The notes: generated from the letters alone by a model not told the origin. DNA of 64,000 bases from an uncultured Cetobacterium sp. (GCA_934085975.1 CAKOHT010000003.1:58454-122453); one strand, 5' to 3'. Shown: positions 45,810 through 58,660, numbered from the stretch's first letter. Numbers and translations are program-made.

Positions 45810-47516
45810 ATGTTTCTACCTACTACAATGGAAGAAGTTAAAAAATTGGGATGGAACTCTTTAGATGTAATTCTTGTATCTGGTGACACCTATTTGGACA
45901 CTTCGTATAATGGTACTGCTATTATTGGCAAATGGTTAGTTAAGCATGGATTTAAAGTAGGAATAATTGCTCAACCTGATATAAATTCTGATAAAGATAT
46001 AACTAGATTAGGAGCGCCCAATTTATATTGGGCAGTTTCTGCTGGTTGCGTGGACTCCATGGTTGCTAACTATACAGCTGTAAAAAAAAGAAGAAAAAAC
46101 GATGATTTTACTCCAGGTGGAATTAATAATAAAAGACCTGATCGAGCAACTATTCAATATACAAATTTAATTCGTCGTTTCTTTAAAAATAGTTCTGTTC
46201 CCATTGTATTAGGAGGAATAGAGGCTAGTCTTCGAAGAGTTGTTCATTATGATTACTGGAGTAACTCTTTAAGACGCCCAATTATTTTTGATGCTAAAGC
46301 TGATATTCTCTCATATGGAATGGGTGAGAAGTCTATGCTTGAGTTGGCTATAGCAATTAAAAATAATACAGATTGGAAAAATATTAAAGGTATAGGTTAT
46401 ATCTCTAAAGAACCTAAAAACGGCTATGTAGCTCTTCCTAGTTATGAAGAGTGTATTGAAAAAAAAGAAAACTTCATAAAAGCATTTGAACTTTTTTACC
46501 ACAACTGCGATCCCGTAACAGCTAAAGGAATTTATCAAAAAAATGCCGATAGGTATTTTATTCAAAATCCACCTTGTGAAAATTTCACTTCTCAAGAGAT
46601 GGATGATATCTATGGTCTTGACTTTGAAAGAGATGTTCATCCGTATTACAAAAAAGATAGACATGTTAAAGCTTTGGACACTATAAAATACTCTGTTACT
46701 ACACATAGAGGGTGTTACGGAGAATGCAATTTCTGTGCTATTGCTGTCCATCAAGGAAGAACAGTTATTTCCAGAAGTGAAAACTCTGTAATTAAAGAAG
46801 TTACAAATATAACTAATTCAAAAGGATTTAAAGGTAATATATCTGATGTTGGAGGCCCTACAGCTAATATGTACGCTCTCGAGTGTACCAAAAAATTGAA
46901 TCACGGAGCTTGTTCGCATAAAAGGTGCCTCTATCCCAAAACTTGTCCAGCTTTGAAACTGGATCATGCTAAACAGATTTCTCTTTTAAAAAAACTGAAA
47001 TCAATAGACAAAATTAAAAAAATATTTATTGCATCTGGAATTAGATATGATATGATTTTAGATGATAGTAAATCTGGTGATAAATATCTTGAAGAGCTTA
47101 TCAAAGACCATATTTCAGGGCAGATGAAAATTGCTCCTGAGCACACAGAGGATAAAATTCTTTCTCTTATGGGAAAACAGGGAAAAAGCATTCTAAAAGA
47201 GTTTAAAAATCGTTTTTATGAACTAAACAAAAAATATGATAAAAAACAATTTTTAACTTATTACTTAATTGCTGCGCACCCGGGGTGTAACGAAAAAGAT
47301 ATGTTAGATTTAAAAAGATTCGCATCCTCTGAACTAAAAATAAGTCCAGAGCAGGTACAAATTTTTACTCCTACTCCATCAACTTATTCTACACTTATGT
47401 ACTATACTGAGATTAATCCACTTAACAATAAAAAAATATTTGTTGAGAAGGATAACGTTAAAAAACAAAAACAAAAAGATATTATCACTCAAACAAATAA
47501 ACCTAGGAGGTATTAA
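45810..47516 (+). CDS. YgiQ-family radical SAM protein
   Basis: A 568-residue protein with the UPF0313/YgiQ arrangement. An N-terminal B12-binding-like region begins FLPTTMEEVKKLGWNSLDVILVSGDTYLD. The radical SAM cysteines are in RGCYGECNFCAI (C-x3-C-x2-C) near residue 305. CSHKRCLYPKTCP is the family-specific later cysteine cluster, and APEHTEDKILSLM follows. The reaction is unknown. Tightly packed between ppaC and der. Confidence 0.87.
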   Translation: MFLPTTMEEVKKLGWNSLDVILVSGDTYLDTSYNGTAIIGKWLVKHGFKVGIIAQPDINSDKDITRLGAPNLYWAVSAGCVDSMVANYTAVKKRRKNDDFTPGGINNKRPDRATIQYTNLIRRFFKNSSVPIVLGGIEASLRRVVHYDYWSNSLRRPIIFDAKADILSYGMGEKSMLELAIAIKNNTDWKNIKGIGYISKEPKNGYVALPSYEECIEKKENFIKAFELFYHNCDPVTAKGIYQKNADRYFIQNPPCENFTSQEMDDIYGLDFERDVHPYYKKDRHVKALDTIKYSVTTHRGCYGECNFCAIAVHQGRTVISRSENSVIKEVTNITNSKGFKGNISDVGGPTANMYALECTKKLNHGACSHKRCLYPKTCPALKLDHAKQISLLKKLKSIDKIKKIFIASGIRYDMILDDSKSGDKYLEELIKDHISGQMKIAPEHTEDKILSLMGKQGKSILKEFKNRFYELNKKYDKKQFLTYYLIAAHPGCNEKDMLDLKRFASSELKISPEQVQIFTPTPSTYSTLMYYTEINPLNNKKIFVEKDNVKKQKQKDIITQTNKPRRY

Positions 47517-47518
47517 AA

Positions 47519-48838
47519 TTGAAACCTATTGTTGCAATCGTTGGAAGACCAAATGTTGGAAAATCGACACTATTTAATAAACTGGTTGGAGATAGAGTAG
47601 CTATCGTTGATGACCAACCGGGAGTTACAAGAGATAGACTGTACAGAGAAACTGAGTGGGCTGGAAAAGAGTTTGTTCTAGTTGACACTGGAGGACTAGA
47701 GCCTAGAAACAATGATTTTATGATGACTAAAATAAAACAACAAGCTGAGGTTGCTATGAATGAAGCTGATGTTATCTTATTTGTTGTAGATGGAAAAAAT
47801 GGTTTAAATCCTTTGGATGAAGAGGTTGCTTATCTTTTAAGAAAAAAGAAAAAACCAGTCATTTTATGTGTCAATAAAATTGATAACTTTCAAGCTCAAC
47901 AAGATGATGTTTATGATTTTTGGGGATTGGGATTTGAACACTTAATTCCAATTTCAGGGGAGCACAAAGTTAACCTTGGAGATATGCTAGATTTAGTAGT
48001 TGATATTATTGATCAAACAGTTGAAGAGTATGAGGAAGAAGAGGGGCTTAAATTGGCTATCATAGGTAGACCTAACGCTGGAAAATCATCTCTTGTCAAT
48101 AGATTATCTGGAGAGGAAAGAACTATTGTGAGTGATATAGCTGGTACAACTAGAGATGCTATTGATACAGCTATAGAATATGATGGTAACAGATATATTC
48201 TTATAGATACTGCTGGTATCAGAAGAAAATCCAAAGTTGAAGAAAGTTTAGAATACTATTCTGTTTTAAGAGCTATTAAAACCATAAAAAGAGCTGACGT
48301 ATGTATTTGGATGATTGATGGAAGCGAAGGGCTAACTGAACAAGACAAAAGAATTGCTGGTATTGCTTACGAAGAAAAAAAGCCAATCATCATTGTTATT
48401 AATAAATGGGATACTATTCCAGATAAGAAAAATGACACAATGAAAAAAATGAGAGAAGAACTTTATGCTGAGTTACCATTCTTATCCTATGCACCGATTG
48501 AATTTGTATCAGCTTTAACAGGTCAAAGAACAACTAAACTATTGGAGCATGCAGAAGCTGTATTTGCCGAGTATAATAAGAGAATTTCAACTGGACTATT
48601 AAATACTGTTATCAGTGATGCTATTATCATGAATAATCCACCTACGAGAAAAGGTAGAGTTGTAAAAATAAATTATGCTACACAAATCTCTACTGCACCT
48701 CCTAGATTTGTTCTTTTCTGTAATTATCCTGAATTGGTTCACTTTTCATATGGTAGATATATTGAAAATAAATTGAGAGAGTCTTTTGGATTTGAAGGTA
48801 CTCCTATTGATGTTATTTTTGAGCATAAAAATAGTTAA
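47519..48838 (+). CDS. der: Ribosome assembly GTPase Der (EngA)
   Basis: A 439-residue protein with two tandem G domains, unique to Der. P-loops are GRPNVGKST (residues 9-17) and GRPNAGKSS (near 184). DTGG/DTAG are the G3 motifs, NKID and NKWD the G4 motifs, and a KH-like C-terminal domain follows. It is essential for 50S maturation. The start codon is TTG (47519-47521) with AGGAGG 8 bases before it; no nearer ATG fits the family N-terminus. Confidence 0.95.
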   Translation: MKPIVAIVGRPNVGKSTLFNKLVGDRVAIVDDQPGVTRDRLYRETEWAGKEFVLVDTGGLEPRNNDFMMTKIKQQAEVAMNEADVILFVVDGKNGLNPLDEEVAYLLRKKKKPVILCVNKIDNFQAQQDDVYDFWGLGFEHLIPISGEHKVNLGDMLDLVVDIIDQTVEEYEEEEGLKLAIIGRPNAGKSSLVNRLSGEERTIVSDIAGTTRDAIDTAIEYDGNRYILIDTAGIRRKSKVEESLEYYSVLRAIKTIKRADVCIWMIDGSEGLTEQDKRIAGIAYEEKKPIIIVINKWDTIPDKKNDTMKKMREELYAELPFLSYAPIEFVSALTGQRTTKLLEHAEAVFAEYNKRISTGLLNTVISDAIIMNNPPTRKGRVVKINYATQISTAPPRFVLFCNYPELVHFSYGRYIENKLRESFGFEGTPIDVIFEHKNS

Positions 48839-48849
48839 GGATTTTATGT

Positions 48850-49506
48850 ATGAAAAAAATTCTCATTGTTGAAGATGAAAAATCACTTGCCACAGTTATT
48901 TCAGATTCTTTGAAAAGCGAAGGCTTTGAAACTATTATAACCCATAGAGGTGATGAAGCAATTGATTATTTCTACAAAGAAAAACCTGATCTTGTATTAT
49001 TAGATATAAACCTTCCGGGAATGAATGGTTGGGAGATTTGTAAAAAATTAAAATTGCTGTCTCAAATACCTATAATTATGGTAACTGCTAGAGATAACGA
49101 ATTTGATGAAATTAAGGGACTTGAATTAGGTGCTGATGATTATATAACAAAGCCATTTACTCCTAAACTCCTGATTATTAAAATAAAAAAATTATTTAAA
49201 CTCGATAGTGATACATTTTTTAAAATTGGAGATATCACTTTTGATTTCAATACTTTTGAACTTCATACTCCCGAAGAAAGTTATGTTCTCCCTCGAAGAG
49301 AGGCTCAACTTTTAGAATTCTTTTTAAGAAATCAAAATATTATTTTTTCTCGTGAGACCTTACTTAACGAAGTTTGGGGATTTGAATTTTTCGGTGATGA
49401 AAGAGCAGTAGATACTATAATTAAGCGATTAAGAAAAAAACTTGGGAGTTATGATAGTTATATTAAAAGTGTACGAGGAGTTGGTTATGTCTTTAAATCC
49501 GATTAA
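48850..49506 (+). CDS. OmpR/PhoB-family response regulator
   Basis: A 218-residue regulator. The receiver domain has EDE at 8-10, the phospho-acceptor D52 in LLDINLPGMNG, a Thr in MVTA and Lys in KPF. The winged-helix DNA-binding domain occupies about 120-218 (LPRREAQLLEFFLRN ... DTIIKRLRKKL ... VRGVGYVF). The histidine kinase gene overlaps its last 20 bases. The regulon cannot be inferred from position; der is upstream by 12 bases. Confidence 0.9.
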   Translation: MKKILIVEDEKSLATVISDSLKSEGFETIITHRGDEAIDYFYKEKPDLVLLDINLPGMNGWEICKKLKLLSQIPIIMVTARDNEFDEIKGLELGADDYITKPFTPKLLIIKIKKLFKLDSDTFFKIGDITFDFNTFELHTPEESYVLPRREAQLLEFFLRNQNIIFSRETLLNEVWGFEFFGDERAVDTIIKRLRKKLGSYDSYIKSVRGVGYVFKSD

Positions 49507-50836
49507 TTTATCACTAAAACTAAACTTCTTTAAAAAACTATTCCTATTGACAATAGGGATAGTTTTTTTAACGATTATTACCAGTTTTATCTTTAATTCT
49601 TTTTTCTTAGACAAATTCTATATCTACAGAAAAAAACAAAATATTACCGAAATTAGAAACACTATTGTTAAATTAATTGATGAAAAGGATAAGCTTAAAA
49701 ACTATATCCATTTTGCAGAGGATAATTTTGGTGTCAAAATTGATTTGAATTTTATACAAAATAATCGCTCACACATGAATAATAGAAAAATTTATAACTC
49801 TTTAAAAATCAATGAATCCACATTTAGGATAGGTGAGGTTGATGGAACATCTGGGGTAATGTTTATTCGTTACTATGAAAAATTAAGCAATGGATATATG
49901 TTAAGTATCCGAAGCTCTATGGCTGTTATAGCTAAACATATCCACGATATCTTTATTTTCAATATTTTTACTGCCTTTTTCTCTCTATTTGTAAGTGGTA
50001 TTCTTGTTTCTATTTTTTCCAAAAAAATAAATAGAAATATCATGTATCTGAAGAATAGTGCTAGAAAAATTGCAAAATTGGAATATCCAAGTGATATCAG
50101 TCTATCCAGTGGTGATGAACTTGAAGAGTTAGCTCATAGTTTGAATGAGATGTCTAAAGAATTATCTTTTGCCATTGAAAATTTGAAACTTTTTGTTTCC
50201 AATGCTTCACATGAGTTAAAAACTCCTATTTCGGTTCTTTGTCTATATTCCCAAGCATTGGCTAGAGATAATGTTCCTGACGAGCGAAAAAAAGATTACT
50301 ATAAAACCATGCTTGAAAAATCTTTAGAGATGAGAACTTTAACAGAAAGTTTACTGACTCTTTCTAAAATAAACTCTCCAGACTATAGAATGATAACTCA
50401 AGAGATTGAGGTTAAAGATTTAATTATAAATTCGCTAGAACAATTTGATTACATTGAATTTGAAAGAAATATTACGGTTCTCACTAAACTTTCCAAACTA
50501 AAAATAGAAGCAAACTATAATCTATTGAAAATTGCTATAAATAATTTAGTTCAAAATATGCTAAAATATGCTCCTATAGATTCTGATGTTGAAATAGTTT
50601 TAGATAGGGATACAATTATTTTTAAAAATAGTATTATTAAAGGTATCAATAGGAAAAGTACAGATTTGTTTGAACCTTTTCAAAGGGGAGAAAATGCTTT
50701 AGACGAAAATACTGAAGGAAGTGGACTCGGATTATCTTTAGTTAAAAAAATTTTAGAACTACATAGATTTAAGTATAATCTAGATATCAATGAACACTAT
50801 TTTATCTTTAAAATTGTGATGAAAAAACCCGATTAA
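49487..50836 (+). CDS. Membrane sensor histidine kinase
   Basis: A 449-residue kinase. Transmembrane helices are at about 18-40 and 160-185, enclosing a sensor loop of about 120 residues. HAMP linker follows, then HisKA with the phosphorylated histidine in SNASHELKTPISVL, and the ATPase domain with N-box NLVQNMLKYAP and G-box GSGLGLSLVKK. I chose ATG 49487 because GAGGAG lies 7 bases upstream; an in-frame ATG at 49442 is deeper inside the regulator gene. Signal unknown. Confidence 0.9.
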   Translation: MSLNPINLSLKLNFFKKLFLLTIGIVFLTIITSFIFNSFFLDKFYIYRKKQNITEIRNTIVKLIDEKDKLKNYIHFAEDNFGVKIDLNFIQNNRSHMNNRKIYNSLKINESTFRIGEVDGTSGVMFIRYYEKLSNGYMLSIRSSMAVIAKHIHDIFIFNIFTAFFSLFVSGILVSIFSKKINRNIMYLKNSARKIAKLEYPSDISLSSGDELEELAHSLNEMSKELSFAIENLKLFVSNASHELKTPISVLCLYSQALARDNVPDERKKDYYKTMLEKSLEMRTLTESLLTLSKINSPDYRMITQEIEVKDLIINSLEQFDYIEFERNITVLTKLSKLKIEANYNLLKIAINNLVQNMLKYAPIDSDVEIVLDRDTIIFKNSIIKGINRKSTDLFEPFQRGENALDENTEGSGLGLSLVKKILELHRFKYNLDINEHYFIFKIVMKKPD

Positions 50837-50856
50837 CAGTTTTAACCGGGTTTTTT
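50822..50856. terminator. Bidirectional intrinsic terminator
   Basis: A 10-bp stem (A6-CCCG pairing with CGGG-T6), overlapping the kinase stop, between the convergent kinase and atpC genes. Confidence 0.75.
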
Positions 50857-50860
50857 ATTA

Positions 50861-51268
50861 CTATAACATTTTCTCTGCCAATTTAACCTTAGTTAATGCT
50901 TGAGTCAATGTTTTTTGAACGTTAGCAATATCCATGTCTTCAGCTATTCGCTCTAGTTTCTCTTTAGCAATTTGAGCTTCTTTTCTTGCAGCTTCCAAGT
51001 CTATGTCTTTTACATCCATAGCTTCATCTGCTAAAATTGTTACAACATTATCAGATATTTCTACAAATCCACCTGAAATATAGTAAAGTTTTTCTTGTCC
51101 ATTGTTCCTAACTTTCATCTCTCCAGTTGCCAATCCAGCAACAAAAGGTGCATGATTAGGTAAAATTCCCATATCTCCCTCTGTAGTTCTTAGCATAACA
51201 AAATTTACCTCTTCAGATAAAATTCTTGCTAATGGAGTTACTAGGTCTAGCTTAAAAGAGTTTACCAT
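50861..51268 (-). CDS. atpC: F-type ATP synthase epsilon subunit
   Basis: A 135-residue epsilon subunit. The N-terminal beta-sandwich has FVMLRTTEGDMGILPNHAPFVAGL and YYISGGFVEI. The C-terminal part is a two-helix hairpin (about 88-135) which in this family can inhibit hydrolysis. It is last in the atp operon, 2 bases after atpD. Confidence 0.93.
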   Translation of the reverse strand: MVNSFKLDLVTPLARILSEEVNFVMLRTTEGDMGILPNHAPFVAGLATGEMKVRNNGQEKLYYISGGFVEISDNVVTILADEAMDVKDIDLEAARKEAQIAKEKLERIAEDMDIANVQKTLTQALTKVKLAEKML

Positions 51269-51270
51269 AG

Positions 51271-53545
<2,275 letters not shown>

Positions 53546-53559
53546 TTGCCCACCTCTCT

Positions 53560-55062
53560 CTAATTAAAATTCTTTTTGAACGCTATTATTGCTTCCCTTA
53601 TTTTAGCTTCAAGCTCTTTATCTAAGCTTTTCTTTTCTGCAATTTCATCTAAAATAGTTGTTGTATTTCTCAACTGAGTAAGTAAATCTTTTTCGAATCT
53701 TCTTACATCTGCAATAGCAATATCATCTAAAAATCCATTGATTACAGTAAAGAATGATACCACTTGCTCTTCAACTGGATAAGGATTGTATTGTGGTTGT
53801 TTTAACACTTCCATAATTCTATGTCCTCTTTCAAGTTGAGCCTTTGTAGCCTTATCTAAATCTGATCCAAATTGTGCAAATGTTAGTAACTCAGTATATT
53901 GAGCTAACTCTAACTTAACTTTAGCAGCAACTTGTTTCATAGCTTTAATCTGTGCAGCTCCTCCAACTCTTGATACAGATATTCCAGCGTTTATTGCCGG
54001 TCTAAATCCAGAGTTAAATAGTTGAGCATCAAGGAATATCTGTCCATCTGTTATTGAGATAACGTTTGTAGGAATATACGCCGATACGTCTCCCTCTTGA
54101 GTTTCTATTATCGGTAAAGCAGTTATTGACCCTCCACCTAACTCATCTGATAATTTTGCAGCTCTTTCAAGTAATCTTGAGTGAAGATAAAATACGTCTC
54201 CAGGGTAAGCTTCTCTTCCAGGTGGTCTTTTTAATAGTAAAGACATCTCTCTATATGCCACAGCATGTTTTGAAAGGTCATCATATACGATTAAAACTGC
54301 TTCACCTTTATCCATGAAATACTCTCCCATAGCTACTCCTGAATATGGTGCTAAGTATTGTAAAGGAGCTGGTTCAGAAGCTGTTGCTGCAACAACTATA
54401 GTATATTCCATAGCTCCTGCATCTTCCAATCTCTTAACTATCTGTGCAACTGTTGATCTTTTTTGACCAATTGCAACATAGATACATTTTACTCCTGTAT
54501 TTTTTTGGTTTAATATTGCGTCAATAGCAACTGCTGTTTTACCAGTTTGTCTATCTCCAATAATAAGCTCTCTTTGCCCTCTACCAATAGGTACCATTCC
54601 ATCTATTGATTTGATTCCTGTTTGTAAAGGCTCAAATACTGGCTTTCTTGAGATAATACCAGAAGCTTTTCTTTCTATCTCCATGTATTTCTCACACTTT
54701 ATTTCACCTTTTCCATCAATTGGCTCACCTAAAGCATTAACTACTCTTCCTAATAAAGATTCTCCAGCTGGAACTGAGGCAATTCTTCCTGTAGCCTTAA
54801 CCTCATCTCCCTCTTTAATCTTTGTATAGTCTCCAAGTATAACTGCTCCAACGTTGTCCTCTTCTAGATTTAGAACCATTCCTGTTATTCCGTGAGGAAA
54901 CTCTAAAAGCTCTCCCGCTTTTGCACTGCTCAATCCGTAGATTCTAGCGATACCGTCTCCTACTTCTAATACAGAACCTGAAGTTTTGACATCAAGACTC
55001 TTTTTGTAGTTCTCGATCTCAGTTTTGATTATATTACTTACTTCTTCTGGTCTGATTTTCAA
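53560..55062 (-). CDS. atpA: F-type ATP synthase alpha subunit
   Basis: A 500-residue regulatory subunit with the non-catalytic P-loop [13 protein letters not shown] near residue 168. [15 protein letters not shown] and [19 protein letters not shown] are family signatures. Full-length. Confidence 0.97.
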   Translation of the reverse strand: MKIRPEEVSNIIKTEIENYKKSLDVKTSGSVLEVGDGIARIYGLSSAKAGELLEFPHGITGMVLNLEEDNVGAVILGDYTKIKEGDEVKATGRIASVPAGESLLGRVVNALGEPIDGKGEIKCEKYMEIERKASGIISRKPVFEPLQTGIKSIDGMVPIGRGQRELIIGDRQTGKTAVAIDAILNQKNTGVKCIYVAIGQKRSTVAQIVKRLEDAGAMEYTIVVAATASEPAPLQYLAPYSGVAMGEYFMDKGEAVLIVYDDLSKHAVAYREMSLLLKRPPGREAYPGDVFYLHSRLLERAAKLSDELGGGSITALPIIETQEGDVSAYIPTNVISITDGQIFLDAQLFNSGFRPAINAGISVSRVGGAAQIKAMKQVAAKVKLELAQYTELLTFAQFGSDLDKATKAQLERGHRIMEVLKQPQYNPYPVEEQVVSFFTVINGFLDDIAIADVRRFEKDLLTQLRNTTTILDEIAEKKSLDKELEAKIREAIIAFKKNFN

Positions 55063-55095
55063 CTGATTACACCTCCTAATTTTACAAGTAGTTTT

Positions 55096-55617
55096 TTATT
55101 TTTGTGTTAGAGTTTCTAATTGTCTACGGATACTTCCGTCTATTACCTCATCACCTATTTTGATAATTCCTCCACCTATTAGAGATTTATCTACATCAAC
55201 TACTAGCTTTATCTTTTTACCTGTTTTATTCTCAAGTTTTTTAGAAAGTTTCTCTTTTTGCTCATCACTTAGAGCAACTGCAAATGTAGCTTCAACATCT
55301 AAAATTTGATTTTTTGCATAATCTAATTTAACATATTCAGCTACAATCTCTCTAATATCCGAAATTCTTCCTTTTTCTAAAATATAAAAAAGAATTTCCA
55401 GTCCATCATTAGAATCTGAGAACATTTTTTTTAAAACTTCTTTTTTTTCACTCTCTTTAATTAGAGGATGAGTTATAAAATTTTTGAAATCAACATCTGT
55501 TTTATAAAGTTCCATTACAGCGTTTAATACATTGTATACTGATTTAACTTCATTTTTTTGCATAGCAACTTCATATATCGCTTTTGCATATCTTTTACCT
55601 ATTTGGTTTCCTATCAT
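55096..55617 (-). CDS. atpH: F-type ATP synthase delta subunit
   Basis: A 173-residue peripheral-stalk subunit (OSCP homologue). The start GNQIGKRYAKAIYEVA and the C-terminal IGGGIIKIGDEVIDGSIRRQLETL are conserved. Its ATG overlaps the atpF stop by four bases. Confidence 0.93.
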   Translation of the reverse strand: MIGNQIGKRYAKAIYEVAMQKNEVKSVYNVLNAVMELYKTDVDFKNFITHPLIKESEKKEVLKKMFSDSNDGLEILFYILEKGRISDIREIVAEYVKLDYAKNQILDVEATFAVALSDEQKEKLSKKLENKTGKKIKLVVDVDKSLIGGGIIKIGDEVIDGSIRRQLETLTQK

Positions 55618-56120
55618 TTTACTCCCCCTACCTCATCTATAAATTTGTCAGCTAGGGCAGCTTCTAAATCAGAGTTCAAGTTCTCTTTTATTATCTTCTC
55701 AGCTAATGTCACTGCTAACTGGTTCATTTCAACCTCTAGCTCTTTTTTAGCTGCACTTTTCATCTTTTGAATCTCTAGCTCTGCTGATTTAAGCATCTTA
55801 TCTCTTTGAACAGTCGCTTCCGAGATAATAATCTCTTTTCTTTCGTCAGCTTTTTTTTCTGCTAATTGAACTATTTTTGTAGCTTCATCTTTAGCGTCTT
55901 TTAGTATTTTTTGAGCTTCTTTATTTTTTAGTGCAGAGTCCTCATTGTTCTTTTGAGCTTCTGAGAATTCAGCTGCAATCTTCTCTTTTCTTGTATCCAT
56001 TAACTTCATTAATGGAGCTTTAAAGTATTTATTAAATATAAACACTAAAATGAAGAAGTTTATTATTTGCCAAAACATGTTGATATCTATCGATACTGCA
56101 GGCATATTTGTTGGTGCCAA
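55614..56120 (-). CDS. atpF: F-type ATP synthase b subunit
   Basis: A 168-residue subunit with one N-terminal membrane helix (about 13-32, MFWQIINFFILVFIFNKYF) and a long charged coiled coil. It forms the peripheral stalk as a homodimer. One b gene only, as in non-photosynthetic bacteria. Confidence 0.93.
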   Translation of the reverse strand: MAPTNMPAVSIDINMFWQIINFFILVFIFNKYFKAPLMKLMDTRKEKIAAEFSEAQKNNEDSALKNKEAQKILKDAKDEATKIVQLAEKKADERKEIIISEATVQRDKMLKSAELEIQKMKSAAKKELEVEMNQLAVTLAEKIIKENLNSDLEAALADKFIDEVGGVK

Positions 56121-56165
56121 GTCTTCTACCTCCTTCCTAAAAGTATTTGATGTATTTTAAAGAAA

Positions 56166-56441
<276 letters not shown>

Positions 56442-56480
56442 TTACCTCCTAGTTATTTTAAAATTTAATCTTGCTAGTTT

Positions 56481-57293
56481 TTATTTATCATTGGGACATT
56501 CTGCATCCCCTAATGAACCCTGAATATATACCATACTTAGCATTAAAAATACAAAACTTTGTACTACTCCACTAAATATATCAAAATAAAGATGTAATGG
56601 GGCTGGAATAACCATTGGTGCTGCCTTGTAAATAAGTCCCATTATTACCATTCCTGCAAACATATTTCCAAACAAACGTATAGAAATATTTGTTGGTTTT
56701 GCTAGTTCTCCTACTATATTGATAGGTAGCATAAATGGCATAGGTTCTAATAATCCTTTAAAATATCCTAGTATACCATTTAATTTTATGCTAGTTCCTA
56801 AAAATGTAAATGTAGTTAACATAGCCAGTCCAACTGTCGTATTAAGATCAGCTGTTGGTGCTCTAAATGCGGGTCCTATAACAAACATTCCATCTTCAAA
56901 ACTTCCCCAAGGAATTGGTGCAAACATCAGTAAGTTACATCCTAGTATAAATAAAAACAGTGTCGCTAGATATGAAAAATACTTTGTTGTCCATCCTCCC
57001 AACATTTGATGAATAATCCCATGTAAAAACTCATAAACTGATTCAGCTGCAACTTGTGCTCTTCCCGGAATCATCTCTAATTTTTTTGTTCCCATTTTAA
57101 ATAAAAGTGTCAACACTAATATTACAAACCACGTACTAATTACAGTAATTGTAACTGGCAATCCGAATTTCCCATCAGCGTACTCCATAGAAAACGGAAT
57201 CTGGTGTAAGAAATGCGGTAGTGGTACATAAAACATTATTGCAGGCCCTTCTACCAATGGGGGGGTAATAAACTCTATTGGTCCTATTCTCAT
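56481..57293 (-). CDS. atpB: F-type ATP synthase a subunit
   Basis: A 270-residue stator membrane subunit. LAKPTNISIRLFGNMFAGMVIMGL contains the essential stator arginine facing the c-ring. The C-terminal helices end FVFLMLSMVYIQGSLGD. Together with the Q32/E65/S66 c subunit this completes a Na+-translocating Fo. Confidence 0.95.
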   Translation of the reverse strand: MRIGPIEFITPPLVEGPAIMFYVPLPHFLHQIPFSMEYADGKFGLPVTITVISTWFVILVLTLLFKMGTKKLEMIPGRAQVAAESVYEFLHGIIHQMLGGWTTKYFSYLATLFLFILGCNLLMFAPIPWGSFEDGMFVIGPAFRAPTADLNTTVGLAMLTTFTFLGTSIKLNGILGYFKGLLEPMPFMLPINIVGELAKPTNISIRLFGNMFAGMVIMGLIYKAAPMVIPAPLHLYFDIFSGVVQSFVFLMLSMVYIQGSLGDAECPNDK

Positions 57294-57316
57294 AAGTTTC
57301 GCCTCCTTTCAATAGT

Positions 57317-57691
57317 TTATTTTAAATACTTAGATTTAAACTTTTTTATATTGTTAAATAAAGTTATAGCCAAAATATTGATTTTAATATTCAATAATCC
57401 TATAACTCCACTAACCAACATTGGAAAACCATAAAATTTTGTAGCCAGTGCTAGGAATATCCCGTATAAAAAATATCTTTTCAAATATCCTATTACTCCA
57501 ACTTTAAATGGAGAGTTCGAAGCTAAACTTGCTTTTGCATCAAGACATATCATATAAAAGCCAACTACTGATAAAATCGCTCCTGAAAACATACCAATAT
57601 AAACATATTTATTTCTTGATAATATTCCATATACTAAAATTACAAAAGCAGTTATAATTCCACGTTTTATTATTTTTTTTAACTCATCCAT
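57317..57691 (-). CDS. atpI: ATP synthase subunit I (AtpI)
   Basis: A 124-residue protein with four hydrophobic segments, in the operon position of AtpI directly before atpB. Family members help assemble the c-ring. Sequence conservation is low as usual for AtpI, so the call leans on length, topology and context. VGVIGYLKRYFLYGIFLALATKF matches the family's later helices. Confidence 0.78.
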   Translation of the reverse strand: MDELKKIIKRGIITAFVILVYGILSRNKYVYIGMFSGAILSVVGFYMICLDAKASLASNSPFKVGVIGYLKRYFLYGIFLALATKFYGFPMLVSGVIGLLNIKINILAITLFNNIKKFKSKYLK

Positions 57692-57704
57692 ATATCACTC
57701 AACC

Positions 57705-57911
57705 TTATTTTTTCATTATTAGTTTATAAGCGTTATAAAATGCACTAAATACACCGATTATAACGAAACAAATAAATAATGGTGTACTTTTTAAAAAATA
57801 TTTTTCTATCAATTTGTAAATGAAAATAAAAGCCCCTATATTTCCGACTATTACAAATCCTAAGAACCCTAGCAGTGAAAAATAATGGATAAAATCTTTA
57901 TTAAAAACCAT
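57705..57911 (-). CDS. Small AtpZ/AtpI-like membrane protein
   Basis: A 68-residue protein with two transmembrane helices (YFSLLGFLGFVIVGNIGAFIF and a second near the C-terminus), at the head of the atp operon. Placement and topology fit AtpZ, a putative Mg2+/Ca2+ transporter or assembly factor that pairs with AtpI. I prefer ATG 57911, with AAGGAAG 11 bases before it. An in-frame ATG at 57944 overlaps the methyltransferase stop (ATGA) and would add 11 residues; it cannot be excluded. Confidence 0.7.
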   Translation of the reverse strand: MVFNKDFIHYFSLLGFLGFVIVGNIGAFIFIYKLIEKYFLKSTPLFICFVIIGVFSAFYNAYKLIMKK

Positions 57912-57940
57912 CTTAATTTTCACTTCCTTAAGATATAAAC

Positions 57941-58651
57941 TCATTTTTTTACCATGTAAAAAAATCTTTCCCCCGCTATTCTATCATTTTTACCAATACT
58001 TAACAAGTTTAAATTATTTTTTTCAATAATTTTTCTAATTTCGAACTCTTCAAATATTCTCTTTTCGTATAGTTCTTTCAATTTCTCATAATGTCCTGCT
58101 CTATTTTTAATAAAATAGACTGCTTCAATAATATCTAACTCTTTCTCTCTAAAATGTTCCCAAATAATAGTCATATCTTTTCTATCATCATAATATAGTC
58201 CACCTGGAAACATCTTATCCATAAATTCTCGATTTATAACATCAAAAATATAAACACCACCAGGATTTAGATTATCATAAATTGACTTCATTAACTCATC
58301 TAAGTCTTTTAGTGAAGTTAAATGGTTCACTGTATCGAAAAGTGACAGTATTATATCATATGTTTCATTTGTATTAAACTCTCTCATATCACCTAAATAT
58401 AATTTTACGTTTTTATTTTTTAATTTTTTATTGGCTATTGTCAGCATATCTGCAGACAAATCTAGTCCAGAACAATCAAAATCATCTTTTAACCTAAGTA
58501 GAGTTTCTCCAGTTCCACACCCTAAATCAAGTAATTTTTTACCCTCAACTCCCGATTCTTTTATTTTACTTTTTATTAAGTCACTCCATTCATTGTAATC
58601 ACAATGCTTCATAAACTTATCATAAACTTTCGAAAAATTCTTATAATACAT
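57941..58651 (-). CDS. Class I SAM-dependent methyltransferase
   Basis: A 236-residue protein. The SAM-binding loop LLDLGCGTGETLLRL is near residues 39-53, GLDLSADML is motif II and YDIILSLFDTVNHL is motif IV. It resembles small-molecule methyltransferases next to ATP or cell-wall genes in clostridia and fusobacteria. The substrate is unknown. It lies 10 bases after glmM on the same strand. Confidence 0.82.
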   Translation of the reverse strand: MYYKNFSKVYDKFMKHCDYNEWSDLIKSKIKESGVEGKKLLDLGCGTGETLLRLKDDFDCSGLDLSADMLTIANKKLKNKNVKLYLGDMREFNTNETYDIILSLFDTVNHLTSLKDLDELMKSIYDNLNPGGVYIFDVINREFMDKMFPGGLYYDDRKDMTIIWEHFREKELDIIEAVYFIKNRAGHYEKLKELYEKRIFEEFEIRKIIEKNNLNLLSIGKNDRIAGERFFYMVKK

Positions 58652-58660
58652 TTTCCTCTC

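Noticed and set aside
46311..46754. A 147-codon open frame on the minus strand within the YgiQ gene
   Set aside because: Opposes the conserved radical SAM coding sequence and has no independent start signal.
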